Of a DNA stretch of 64,000 bases, positions 54,655 to 63,623 are shown piece by piece. The position numbers and the translations under genes are program-made. The DNA lies in NCBI GenBank assembly GCA_024401355.1, contig JAKSLF010000003.1, positions 62,001-126,000 of the forward strand. The letters run 5' to 3'. A model generated the notes under the pieces. That model saw nothing but the letters and a program-made list of their open reading frames with translations, was not told where the DNA came from and did not search any database. This stretch comes from Bacteroidales bacterium (GTDB lineage: Bacteria > Bacteroidota > Bacteroidia > Bacteroidales > Marinilabiliaceae). The stretch's first letter is position 1. The number at the start of each line of letters is the position of its first letter.

Positions 54655-54693
54655 CGTTTATTGATGATATCAGACTTAGTCACATACAACAGC

Positions 54694-57336
54694 ATGCAGA
54701 AAAGATGTATTTCGGTACATCTCTTCTGCTTGTTGTTTCTTCTGCTGTCGATGCCTCTGTGCGCTTTGGCCCAGTCTGATATCCTTTCGCGCCAGATCTC
54801 ATTGCCTTCGGGCTATTCGGGGTCTACCGATTCGCTTCTCTCCATCATAGACAGCCAGCATGACATAACGATAAGTTATAGCAATAAAGTATATGCCAAT
54901 CAGAGAGTCAGCATTGTGCCTTCAACAATAACACTCGGTGATCTCCTTGATCGCATCTTCTCGCGTTTCCCTGTCGAATATCTCGTGCGTGAGGGTCGTC
55001 TGTCCAAAGTCATCGTGGCCCAAAAGAAAGTAAGGCGCTTCACGCTTAGTGGCTACTGCCGTGATGCACGCACGGGTGAGTTGCTTATTGGTGCCAACGT
55101 CTATGACACTCTTCTCTATGCCGGACAGGCCACCAACGATTATGGCTTCTTCTCGCTGACATTGCCTGAGGGGCAGGTGGGTGCCAAAGCCTCGTTTGTG
55201 GGCTATCGCACAAAACGCTTCTCGGTCAACCTCCGTTCCGACACCCTTGTGTATATCTCGCTCGAGCCGTCTCTGTACCTTGGCAATGTCGATGTCGTAG
55301 CGACAGAACGCACTATAGCCGACTATGGCACCGGCACGGTGGAAGTACCAATGGAGCAGGTCAAGAGCATGCCGTCGCTCATGGGCGAAGCCGACGTCAT
55401 CAAGGCACTGCAGTCGACACCAGGTGTTCAGAGTGGCGACGAGGGATTTGGCGGCATGAGTGTGCGTGGTGGCAATGCCGACCAGAACATCATCATGCTT
55501 GACGACGTGCCTCTCTACGGTCCTAATCACCTTGCAGGACTCTACTCCATCTTCAACTCCGAGTCGGTCAACAGTGCTACCCTCATCAAGGGCGGCTTCC
55601 CGGCACGCTATGGCGGACGCCTATCGTCGGTGCTCGATGTCAAGATGAAGAATGGCAACATGAAGCAGTATAACGGATATGCCAATATCGGTCTTTTGGC
55701 GTCGGATGCTACCTTCGAGGGACCAATAGTCAAGGACAAGATGTCGTTTATCGTGTCGGCACGCCGCACATACGCCGACATCTTCTCAACTTTCTTGCAG
55801 CGTCATCGTGACCAGCGTTATTCCTTCTTCTTCTATGACATACATGCGAAAGTCAACTACGTCATTTCGCCCCGCGACAGAGTGTATGCCAGCTTCTTCA
55901 CTGGCTATGACAACTTCGACTTCGGCTATAACTATCGCGAAGTGTATTCCTCAAAGAACAGGAGGCATGTGACGGAAATCAATGACAAGCGTACAGTACG
56001 CTGGGGCAATATTGTGGCCTCGGCCCGATGGAACCACCTCTTCGGCTCGTCGCTCTTCTCCAACATGACACTGGCCTACAGCCGCTATAGGTTCAGCAAT
56101 ACACTTGACAACTATGCTAGTGAGGGTCGTCTCAAGTTCACCCAGGGATACTATAGTGGCATCAACGACTATTCGGCTCAGGCTGAATTCAACTGGTACA
56201 CACCGTTCCGTGGCACCAACGACCGTCCGGGCTCCAATGTGGTGCGTTTTGGCAGTGGTGTCACATATCACTGCTTCTATCCGGGCATGTTTATCTATAG
56301 TGCATCCAACGACTCGATATACAGCGGAATGACCAAGATAAACGCCAACAGTCGCCGAAGAATCTACCGCTTCGAGAACCACTCCTACGTCGAAAGCGAC
56401 TTCACCTTGGGCCGTCTTAATGTCAATGCCGGACTGCATCTCTCGTCCCTCATGTGTGAGGGACAGTCGACCAGTGTGCGAGTTGAGCCTCGTCTGCTTG
56501 TCGGCTATCAGATCAACGACCGGATGAGAGTCAATATGGGCTTCTCAGACATGACCCAGTTCATGCAGCTGCTACGCATGGTGTCCGTCGCGTCGCCTGC
56601 CGACATGTGGATGCCAGTATCAACGCAGATGAAGACACCGCACGCATGGCAGCTTTCTACCGAATTTGAAGTCATGTTTGATAAGCATTTCCGCTTTACG
56701 GGCGAAGTGTACCACAAGCAATACATCAGCCTGCAGGCTTGCAAGTCGGCCTCGCTTCTTGTAGAGTCTATCTTGAAGAACGACTGGACTGACCTCTATA
56801 CCAGTGGCAAGGGCTATTCCAATGGCCTCGAAGTGTTTCTCCATCGCAGTTCGGGACGTATGTCGGGATGGGTGGGCTACTCGATATCCAGTGCGCGCAA
56901 CAGGTTCTCCGAAATCAATGATGGCAAATACTTTCCTGCCGACTACGACCGTACCCATAGTGTTTCGGTATTTGGATGCTACCACTTCAACGACAGGGCC
57001 GACATAAGTGCTACCTGGCAATACAACACCGGAGCACCGACCACCATCTCGGATAGTCACTACACCATCAAAGGTACTGACTGGTCGTATTCCGTACCTG
57101 TCGAAGGCGAGCGCAACGCCTACCGTATGCCGTCGTCTCACATGCTCAACATAGGCGTCAACTTCAAGCGCTCGTTTACCTATTTTCAGCGAGTTCTCAG
57201 TTTTGGAGTCTATAATGTCTACGGGCGTAAAAATCCGACATTCACCTACTGGAAGCAGCAAGAAGACTATAAGCTGAAGCAGTTCAGCCTAGTGGCAGTC
57301 CCTTGGCCGTATGTGAAGTATAGTATTAAATTCTGA
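54694..57336 (+). CDS. STN-domain TonB-dependent receptor
   Basis: 880 residues from ATG 54694, chosen over 54661 (TTG) and 54664 (ATG) because it starts the signal peptide (MQKRCISVHLFCLLFLLLSM). Order: STN signalling/secretin-like domain (about 40-105; DSLLSIIDSQHDITISYSNKVY), carboxypeptidase-like domain (about 118-200), plug (about 210-330; GGMSVRGGNADQNIIMLDDVPLYG and GGFPARYGGRLSS), then a beta-barrel ending in YSIKF with the terminal phenylalanine. STN domains usually relay ligand binding to a FecR-type anti-sigma factor, as in FecA. The DUF4249 partner lipoprotein follows 11 bases later. Ligand unknown. Confidence 0.93.
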   Translation: MQKRCISVHLFCLLFLLLSMPLCALAQSDILSRQISLPSGYSGSTDSLLSIIDSQHDITISYSNKVYANQRVSIVPSTITLGDLLDRIFSRFPVEYLVREGRLSKVIVAQKKVRRFTLSGYCRDARTGELLIGANVYDTLLYAGQATNDYGFFSLTLPEGQVGAKASFVGYRTKRFSVNLRSDTLVYISLEPSLYLGNVDVVATERTIADYGTGTVEVPMEQVKSMPSLMGEADVIKALQSTPGVQSGDEGFGGMSVRGGNADQNIIMLDDVPLYGPNHLAGLYSIFNSESVNSATLIKGGFPARYGGRLSSVLDVKMKNGNMKQYNGYANIGLLASDATFEGPIVKDKMSFIVSARRTYADIFSTFLQRHRDQRYSFFFYDIHAKVNYVISPRDRVYASFFTGYDNFDFGYNYREVYSSKNRRHVTEINDKRTVRWGNIVASARWNHLFGSSLFSNMTLAYSRYRFSNTLDNYASEGRLKFTQGYYSGINDYSAQAEFNWYTPFRGTNDRPGSNVVRFGSGVTYHCFYPGMFIYSASNDSIYSGMTKINANSRRRIYRFENHSYVESDFTLGRLNVNAGLHLSSLMCEGQSTSVRVEPRLLVGYQINDRMRVNMGFSDMTQFMQLLRMVSVASPADMWMPVSTQMKTPHAWQLSTEFEVMFDKHFRFTGEVYHKQYISLQACKSASLLVESILKNDWTDLYTSGKGYSNGLEVFLHRSSGRMSGWVGYSISSARNRFSEINDGKYFPADYDRTHSVSVFGCYHFNDRADISATWQYNTGAPTTISDSHYTIKGTDWSYSVPVEGERNAYRMPSSHMLNIGVNFKRSFTYFQRVLSFGVYNVYGRKNPTFTYWKQQEDYKLKQFSLVAVPWPYVKYSIKF

Positions 57337-57347
57337 AAGATAATGCG

Positions 57348-58265
57348 ATGAAGACAAGCACTTGCCATATATGTAGTCTGCTCCTGGCGATAGCCGCGAT
57401 AGTCATTGGGTGTGAAAGCGATTCGGACATCGTGCTCAAGCCTCGCACAAAAGTTATTGTCTCGGCCCTCGCCTATCCCGACTCTTCGCTTGTGGTCTAT
57501 GTCTATGGATCTACGGCCTATACCGACACAGCCACCTATGACTCTGTCGGTGAAGTTACAGTTGACGCCAGAGTCAATGGCACACTCTGTTCTTCAGCCC
57601 ATCTCTCGGATGGTTCTGTTTCGGCCAATCTTGGCAAGATGGAGCTTGGCGAAGGAGACAGGTTATCGCTTTCCCTCAGTGGCATCGAAGGAAAAGAAGG
57701 TAAGGTGGCAGCCTCGTCCGTAATGCTCAAGCCCGTAGAGATACTACGTCTTGACACGGTAACAATCGTGCGTGACGACAGGCAGTTGCTCGAGATGTAT
57801 CTACTCTTTGACGACCCACCGGCATCTGACGACTTCTATCAAATAGAGGCGCGTATTATCGATGGGGAAAAAATTGTGCCGCTCTCTTGCAATTATTCCG
57901 ATTATCTTTTCTATCTTGCGTCCGCATCAATCTCGCCGCTAGGTGATGTGTCTAACAATATTGGACTGTTTACCGACGAATTTGTCAGTGGTAAATACAA
58001 CATTACCTTCAGTGTCGGGTGGGACGAGATACGCAAGGCAGTAGCAGAAAAGGAGTATCAGGGGCATCGCAATGCCATACTTGAAGTCATTCTTTACAGG
58101 CATACCTACGAATACTACAATTTTGCCCGTACAGCCAGTATTGCCCAAGAATACCTCGTGCTGCCGGTGTTCGGCATACCGGCAATCTATTCAAATGTAG
58201 AGAATGGTGAGGGTATCGTTAGTTGTATGGCGTTTAGTTCATCGCGAGTGGCTATTACGCTATAA
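57348..58265 (+). CDS. DUF4249 outer-membrane lipoprotein
   Basis: 305 residues with a lipobox (IVIGC, cysteine ~22). DUF4249 proteins are beta-rich lipoproteins that almost always follow an STN-type TonB-dependent receptor in Bacteroidota, as here; they are thought to be accessory surface components of that transporter, comparable to SusD for SusC. The mature part shows the typical opening KVIVSALAYPDSSLVVYV. It is 12 bases before trxB, which is unrelated in function. Confidence 0.85.
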   Translation: MKTSTCHICSLLLAIAAIVIGCESDSDIVLKPRTKVIVSALAYPDSSLVVYVYGSTAYTDTATYDSVGEVTVDARVNGTLCSSAHLSDGSVSANLGKMELGEGDRLSLSLSGIEGKEGKVAASSVMLKPVEILRLDTVTIVRDDRQLLEMYLLFDDPPASDDFYQIEARIIDGEKIVPLSCNYSDYLFYLASASISPLGDVSNNIGLFTDEFVSGKYNITFSVGWDEIRKAVAEKEYQGHRNAILEVILYRHTYEYYNFARTASIAQEYLVLPVFGIPAIYSNVENGEGIVSCMAFSSSRVAITL

Positions 58266-58277
58266 ATATTTAAGATT

Positions 58278-59213
58278 ATGACAGAAACAAAGATACTGAT
58301 TATAGGTTCCGGTCCGGCCGGATATACCGCAGCAATTTATGCCTCACGTGCCAATCTGCATCCTGTGCTATTTGAGGGCATGCAGCCAGGTGGACAGCTT
58401 ACGACAACCACCATTGTCGAAAACTATCCAGGATATCCTGAAGGCATAGACGGCACCCAGCTTATGATGCAGATGCGTGAACAGGCGGAAAAGTTTGGGG
58501 CAGACATACACTTTGGCAATGTCAACTCAGTCGATCTGTCGTCGCGTCCATTCAAAGTGTCTACTGACGATGGTGACTTCATGGCAGAGGCTATTATCAT
58601 CGCAACAGGAGCCTCAGCTCGCTATCTTGGTTTGCCTGACGAAGAGCGCTTTGCCGGACGTGGCGTGTCGGCATGTGCTACCTGCGACGGCTTCTTCTAC
58701 CGTGGCAAGCGTGTGGCTGTAGTCGGGGGTGGTGATACAGCCATTGAAGAAGCTCTATACTTGTCTGGACTTGCCAGTCAGGTCTACCTTATCGTCCGAC
58801 GCAACCAGCTCCGTGCCTCATCTGTCATGCAGCAGAAACTATCTGAGGCCACAAACATCACCGTCCTCTACGAGCATGAAACCGTAGCGCTCCAGGGCGA
58901 CGGTGCGCTAGCCAAGGCCGTGCTCAAGTACCACAAGGGCCTCGCCGATGAGCAGACAGTTGAAATAGACATCGATGGTTTCTTCCTTGCCATAGGTCAT
59001 ACTCCAAACACTTCATTGTTCCCTTCGGTCGAAACCGACTCGCAGGGCTACATCAAAGTGAAGGGCAGCACCTCGCTGACCAATGTCGACGGTGTGTTCG
59101 CCGCTGGTGACGTGTGCGACCCTCTGTATCGTCAGGCAATAACAGCCGCGGCAAGTGGTTGCAAGGCAGCCAAAGATGCCGAGGCATTCCTGATGATGAA
59201 TAATACTAAGTGA
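58278..59213 (+). CDS. trxB: Thioredoxin reductase
   Basis: 311 residues. FAD-binding IIGSGPAGYTAAIYASRA at residues 8-25, the redox-active pair Cys133-x-x-Cys136 in SACATCDGFF, the NADPH-binding VVGGGDTAIEEA, and FAAGDVCDP near the end are all present. It reduces thioredoxin with NADPH in the cytosol. It is close behind the DUF4249 gene and ahead of tilS by 35 bases. Confidence 0.96.
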   Translation: MTETKILIIGSGPAGYTAAIYASRANLHPVLFEGMQPGGQLTTTTIVENYPGYPEGIDGTQLMMQMREQAEKFGADIHFGNVNSVDLSSRPFKVSTDDGDFMAEAIIIATGASARYLGLPDEERFAGRGVSACATCDGFFYRGKRVAVVGGGDTAIEEALYLSGLASQVYLIVRRNQLRASSVMQQKLSEATNITVLYEHETVALQGDGALAKAVLKYHKGLADEQTVEIDIDGFFLAIGHTPNTSLFPSVETDSQGYIKVKGSTSLTNVDGVFAAGDVCDPLYRQAITAAASGCKAAKDAEAFLMMNNTK

Positions 59214-59248
59214 AACGACATATCTACTTTTGATATCAATGCATACCA

Positions 59249-60556
59249 ATGGAACAGTCCAGACTGATAGATAATAAACGAGGCATCCTCGTAGCCATAA
59301 GTGGTGGAGCCGACAGCGTGGCCATGCTTCACTACCTCGTTACTCATAACTACTATTGTATAGCGGCACATTGTAACTTCCACCTGCGTGGAGAAGAATC
59401 TGACCGCGATGAACTCTTTGTTCGTCAATTCTGCGAAGAGCTGAGCGTTCCGCTTCATGTGGCTCAGTTTGACACAAAGAAATATGCTGCAGAGCGCAAA
59501 CTGTCTATTGAAATGGCTGCACGTGAGTTGCGCTACCAGTGGTTCTTCAAGCTCATCGAGCAGGAGAATCTTCAGGGCGTGGCTGTTGCCCATCATGCCG
59601 ATGATGCCGTCGAGACATTTATTCTCAACCTTGTGCGTGGTACAGGCATACGTGGACTGACGGGCATGAAACCCAAGCAGGGACGAGTATACCGTCCGCT
59701 TTTGCGCTACTCGCGACAGGATATCGAACTCTACTGCCGTGCGCACAAGCTGAAGTATGTCAACGACTCGACCAATGCCAGCGACGCCTATACGCGCAAC
59801 CGCATCAGGCATAATGTAGTGCCACACCTCAAGGCAATCAATCCATCTTTCCTTGCAACCATGCGTGGCAACATGGAGCACCTCAACCAGGTATTCTCTA
59901 TGTTTGAAAGCCAGGTGAAGCAATTTGCCAAGCGTGCCGTAGTCGAGCTCGACGGGCAGATGCTCATCGCCATGGATCACATAAAGGACCTCCCGATGCC
60001 AGAACCTTTCCTTTTCGAGTTGTTGTTCTTGAAAGGCTTCAACTCCGACTCGGTGCGCAAGATAGCCCGCTGCGTCAGCGAAGAGCGATGGGGACGAGTA
60101 TTCTTCTCTCCTAAATATAGAGCCATCGTCGACCGCTACAACATCATGGTGATGCTGCGTGACAAGGCTGAAGAAGAGAAGTCCTTCGATATCGAACATG
60201 AGCAGGAAGAGCTCTTCAACCCTATACACCTCAAGATTCAGACGTTTGAGAAGACAGACGATTTCGAGTTCTCTCGCGACAATCATATAGTCCATTTTAA
60301 CGCCGACAAGGTCTATTATCCGCTGACACTACGTCGTTGGCGCAATGGCGACACATTCCGACCACTTGGCATGAAAGGCTTCAAGAAATTGAGCGACTTC
60401 TTCGTCGACCAGAAATTGAGCCGTGTCGAGAAAGAGAATGTGTGGGTGCTGGAGAGTGGTGGCGAAATAATGTGGATTGTCGGACATCGCATCGACGACC
60501 GTTTCAAAGTGGTCGACAATTGCAAAAATATTATCGAGATGGTTATCGACAAATGA
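59249..60556 (+). CDS. tilS: tRNA(Ile)-lysidine synthase
   Basis: 435 residues. TilS changes C34 of tRNA-Ile(CAU) to lysidine so that it reads AUA codons; it is essential in most bacteria. The PP-loop SGGADS is at 18-23, followed by AHCNFHLRGEESDRDE and AHHADDAVETFILNLVRGTG (magnesium and substrate loop). The C-terminal TilS-specific domain (about 350-430) with RRWRNGDTFRPLGMKGFKKLSDFFVDQK is also present, so it is the full-length form. Confidence 0.96.
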   Translation: MEQSRLIDNKRGILVAISGGADSVAMLHYLVTHNYYCIAAHCNFHLRGEESDRDELFVRQFCEELSVPLHVAQFDTKKYAAERKLSIEMAARELRYQWFFKLIEQENLQGVAVAHHADDAVETFILNLVRGTGIRGLTGMKPKQGRVYRPLLRYSRQDIELYCRAHKLKYVNDSTNASDAYTRNRIRHNVVPHLKAINPSFLATMRGNMEHLNQVFSMFESQVKQFAKRAVVELDGQMLIAMDHIKDLPMPEPFLFELLFLKGFNSDSVRKIARCVSEERWGRVFFSPKYRAIVDRYNIMVMLRDKAEEEKSFDIEHEQEELFNPIHLKIQTFEKTDDFEFSRDNHIVHFNADKVYYPLTLRRWRNGDTFRPLGMKGFKKLSDFFVDQKLSRVEKENVWVLESGGEIMWIVGHRIDDRFKVVDNCKNIIEMVIDK

Positions 60557-60587
60557 TATCCGCTTCTTTTTGTCTGCTTTGACACCC

Positions 60588-60621
60588 TAATGTAACATTG
60601 TTTTAATTCTTTGTTACATTA
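60588..60621. repeat. 10-base inverted repeat upstream of the DUF3237-GH31 genes
   Basis: TAATGTAACA (60588-60597) / TGTTACATTA (60612-60621) around a 14-base loop. It lies just upstream of a promoter box, so an operator is as likely as a tilS terminator (no T run). Confidence 0.6.
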
Positions 60622-60648
60622 ATTAGATGTATTGGAGTGTAATTTGTC

Positions 60649-60656
60649 TACTTTTG
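60649..60656 (+). promoter_or_regulatory. -7 promoter box for the DUF3237-GH31-esterase unit
   Basis: TACTTTTG fits TAnnTTTG, 15 bases before the ATG at 60672. The nearest TTG upstream (60632-60634) leaves a short 14-base spacer. Confidence 0.45.
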
Positions 60657-60671
60657 TCAAAAAACATAACT

Positions 60672-61181
60672 ATGAAAAAGTTCTTCTTTGTAGCGTTGCT
60701 TATGCAACTTATATGTGCCATTAATGTGAAGGCACAAAACAACGATGTTCCAGGTGTAGAGTATGCATTCACTCTGCGTGTCACTCTTGGTGAGTCATAT
60801 TCAGTCGGCACCATGTCTCATGGTGAACGTTTCGTGATTCCAATTACAGGCGGTACATTCGAGGGCGAAAAACTAAAGGGCACAATCATAGCTGGCGGTG
60901 CCGACTATCAGCTCATCGACAAGCAGCGCAACCGCACAGAACTTGAAGCTATCTATTCTATTCGTACAGATGACGGAGTCAACATCCATGTGCGCAACCG
61001 TGGCATCATCTGGTCGGGCAAGGACGAGAACGGCAACGATTCTTTCTACTTCCGCACAGCACCTCAGTTTGAGGCACCTGCCGACAGCAAGTACGACTGG
61101 CTGAACAACTCTATCTTCATCTGCTCGGTAGGCGGATGGTTTGAAGGCGGCATCGAGCTTAAGATTTGGAGAATAAAATAA
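60672..61181 (+). CDS. Secreted DUF3237 (UPF0311) family protein
   Basis: 169 residues from ATG 60672, where a signal peptide (about 1-21, ending VKAQ) begins. The mature part is a small beta-barrel-like DUF3237 domain: EYAFTLRVTLGESYSVGTMSHGERFVIPITGGTFEG at the start, IRTDDGVNIHVRNRG in the middle, and the closing SVGGWFEGGIELKIWRI, all typical. The family's biochemical role is unknown, although members occur near sugar- or lipid-metabolism genes. The GH31 gene begins 15 bases downstream. Confidence 0.83.
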   Translation: MKKFFFVALLMQLICAINVKAQNNDVPGVEYAFTLRVTLGESYSVGTMSHGERFVIPITGGTFEGEKLKGTIIAGGADYQLIDKQRNRTELEAIYSIRTDDGVNIHVRNRGIIWSGKDENGNDSFYFRTAPQFEAPADSKYDWLNNSIFICSVGGWFEGGIELKIWRIK

Positions 61182-61196
61182 CACTATACCACTACT

Positions 61197-63611
61197 ATGA
61201 AATCATTACTGTCGACATCTCTGTTGGCTCTTGCGCTCTCGGGATGTTCCTTCTCTAACATTGTTACGTCAAGTTCAATCTCTTGTCCTGATGGTGCGAC
61301 TCTTGTCGTCGAATTCCCGGCATCTGACGTCATCCGCCTTCAGTATGTCAATGGCGACTCCGTGCGTTCCAACAATACAGGAGTAGTATTGGCTCCCGAC
61401 AAGACCGTCAGTTTCCGTGCCAGCCAAAGTGGCGACTGGCATAAGTATTCTACCGACGACCTCGTTGCTGAAGTGAATGCACAAAATGCCGCAGTAGTGG
61501 TAAGGGATGCTCAGACTGGAGACATCATTTTCCAGACCAACAGCAGCACTCCTTTCGAGTCAGAGCGCATAGCCAAGGTGAAAGTTACCTATGACGATGC
61601 ATCGGCTCATACAGAGCATACGGCCAATGGCGATGTGACGGTCAAGGATATCATCAGCACAGATACAGTAGGTTTTGTTACACAGTATCGTGTCAACTTC
61701 AACTTCCAGGATGGTGAGGCCCTCTATGGTCTTGGTGCCCACATGGAGGATTATATGAATCTGCGTGGCAAGACGATGTACCTTACTCAGCACAATCTCA
61801 AAGCAATGGTGCCGGTGCTCAACTCGACAGCAGGCTATGGTCTTCTTTTCGATGCTGGCTGTGGAATGAAGTTTACCGATGCCGATGGCAATAGCTACAT
61901 GGAACTCGAAGCAGCCAACGAGCTCGACCTCTATGTGATGAAAGGTCGCCAACTTGGTGATGTCGTGGCCAACTATCGACGTCTGACAGGCGACTGTCCA
62001 ATGATGCCTCGCTATATGTTTGGCTACATACAGTCGAAGGAACGTTATGTCTCTCAGGAAGACCTCGTCAGCACTCTCCGTGAATATCGCAATCGCCGTG
62101 TGCCTATCGATATGATAGTACAGGACTGGAGCTACTGGCCAGAAGGCTGGGGCTATATGAAGATGGATCCGAAATATTATCCTAACCCTAAGGCGATGGC
62201 CGATTCTGTCCATGCCATGAATGCAAAGCTCATGGTCAGCATCTGGCCTAATCCTCAGTATTGTCCGCAGGAGAAAGATTTCCGTGAACGTGGATTCATG
62301 CTCGAGCAGTCAGTCTACGACGTGTTCAATCCTGCTGCACGCGACTATTATTGGAGCTATGCCAACAACGAGTTCTTCTCTAAAGGCTTCGATGCATGGT
62401 GGTGCGACTGCTCAGAACCTCTCGACGGTGACTGGAAGGGCATGGGCGAGAACTATGGATGGGACAACCAGGAGGAGCGTTGGCATCATAACATGAATAC
62501 GCTTAGCGTCTCTTTGGGTGAAGAACGTAGCAGTCTCTATTCGCTCTACCACTCCATGGGAATCTATGAGAACCAGCGAAAGACATCTGACAACAAGCGT
62601 GTTGTTAACCTTACTCGTTCGAGCTATGCTGGTCAGCAGCGCTATGCCACAATCACATGGAATGGCGATACTCATGCCTCATGGAAATCATTCAAGCAGC
62701 AGATACCCGCAGGACTCAACTTCATGGCTACAGGATGTCCATATTGGTCGGTCGATATAGGTTCGTTCTTTACTCGTGGCAACGACCTTTGGCATCGATG
62801 GTTCTATGCAGGTCAGTTCCCTGGCGGATGTGACGACCCTGCCTATCGTGAATACTACACCCGTATGTTCCAGTGGGGTACATTCCTTCCGATGATGCGC
62901 AGCCACGGTACGGATACACCTCGTGAGATATGGCGTTTCGGTGAACCGGGAACTCCGTACTATGACGCAATACTCAAGATGATCAACATACGCTATCAGT
63001 TGCTCCCATACAACTATAGCAACGCATGGCGCATAACAAATGAGAGATACACCATGGCACGTTTGCTCGCATTCGATTTTGCCGATGACCAGCGAGTGCT
63101 CGACATAAAGGATGAATATATGTTCGGCGATGCGCTCCTCGTGTGTCCGGTTACCGACCCAGGTGTCGCTTCGCGCAAGGTATATCTGCCTAAGTGTGAA
63201 GGCTGGTATGATTTCTGGACCGGCCAGCGTCTCGACGGAGGACAGGAAGTGGAAGCCAATGCACCTATCGACTGTCTACCACTCTACGTGCGCCAGGGTA
63301 GCATCATACCAATGGGTGCCGAAGTGCAGTATAGCGGTGAACAGGTAGACAAGCCTGTCGACATACATATCTATCCGGGCAAGGACGCCTCGTTTACACT
63401 CTATGACGACGAAGGCGACAACTATAATTGTGAAAAGGGCGAATATTCCACTATCGTCATAAAGTGGGACGACAAGAACCATACGGTTACATTCGGTAGC
63501 CGTAATGGAACATATAATGGAATGTCTGAAACACGTACTTTCAACGTAGTTACACCATCAGGAAAGGCTACTGTCACCTATACAGGTCAGGAAATCAAAC
63601 AAACCATTTAA
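61197..63611 (+). CDS. Glycoside hydrolase family 31 lipoprotein (alpha-xylosidase/alpha-glucosidase type)
   Basis: 804 residues with a lipobox (LSGC, cysteine ~17). GH31 enzymes remove alpha-linked xylose or glucose. Visible: the N-terminal beta-sandwich with YGLGAHMEDYMNLRGK, the barrel with DMIVQDWSYWPEGWG, the nucleophile region DAWWCDCSEPLD (Asp in WxD), the acid/base region MRSHGTDTPREIW, and C-terminal beta-domains with LPLYVRQGSIIPMG. The WGYMKMDPKYYPNPKAM strand and the TDTPREIW segment favour an alpha-xylosidase, as used on xyloglucan. It is followed 12 bases later by an esterase, fitting a hemicellulose-degrading unit. Confidence 0.92.
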   Translation: MKSLLSTSLLALALSGCSFSNIVTSSSISCPDGATLVVEFPASDVIRLQYVNGDSVRSNNTGVVLAPDKTVSFRASQSGDWHKYSTDDLVAEVNAQNAAVVVRDAQTGDIIFQTNSSTPFESERIAKVKVTYDDASAHTEHTANGDVTVKDIISTDTVGFVTQYRVNFNFQDGEALYGLGAHMEDYMNLRGKTMYLTQHNLKAMVPVLNSTAGYGLLFDAGCGMKFTDADGNSYMELEAANELDLYVMKGRQLGDVVANYRRLTGDCPMMPRYMFGYIQSKERYVSQEDLVSTLREYRNRRVPIDMIVQDWSYWPEGWGYMKMDPKYYPNPKAMADSVHAMNAKLMVSIWPNPQYCPQEKDFRERGFMLEQSVYDVFNPAARDYYWSYANNEFFSKGFDAWWCDCSEPLDGDWKGMGENYGWDNQEERWHHNMNTLSVSLGEERSSLYSLYHSMGIYENQRKTSDNKRVVNLTRSSYAGQQRYATITWNGDTHASWKSFKQQIPAGLNFMATGCPYWSVDIGSFFTRGNDLWHRWFYAGQFPGGCDDPAYREYYTRMFQWGTFLPMMRSHGTDTPREIWRFGEPGTPYYDAILKMINIRYQLLPYNYSNAWRITNERYTMARLLAFDFADDQRVLDIKDEYMFGDALLVCPVTDPGVASRKVYLPKCEGWYDFWTGQRLDGGQEVEANAPIDCLPLYVRQGSIIPMGAEVQYSGEQVDKPVDIHIYPGKDASFTLYDDEGDNYNCEKGEYSTIVIKWDDKNHTVTFGSRNGTYNGMSETRTFNVVTPSGKATVTYTGQEIKQTI

Positions 63612-63623
63612 TAAATCAATTGT

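Noticed and set aside
59132..60295. Long open frame (387 codons) on the minus strand
   Set aside because: It lies fully antisense to tilS and the end of trxB, whose motifs are intact, and its translation has no family resemblance. Codon bias of the real genes explains it.
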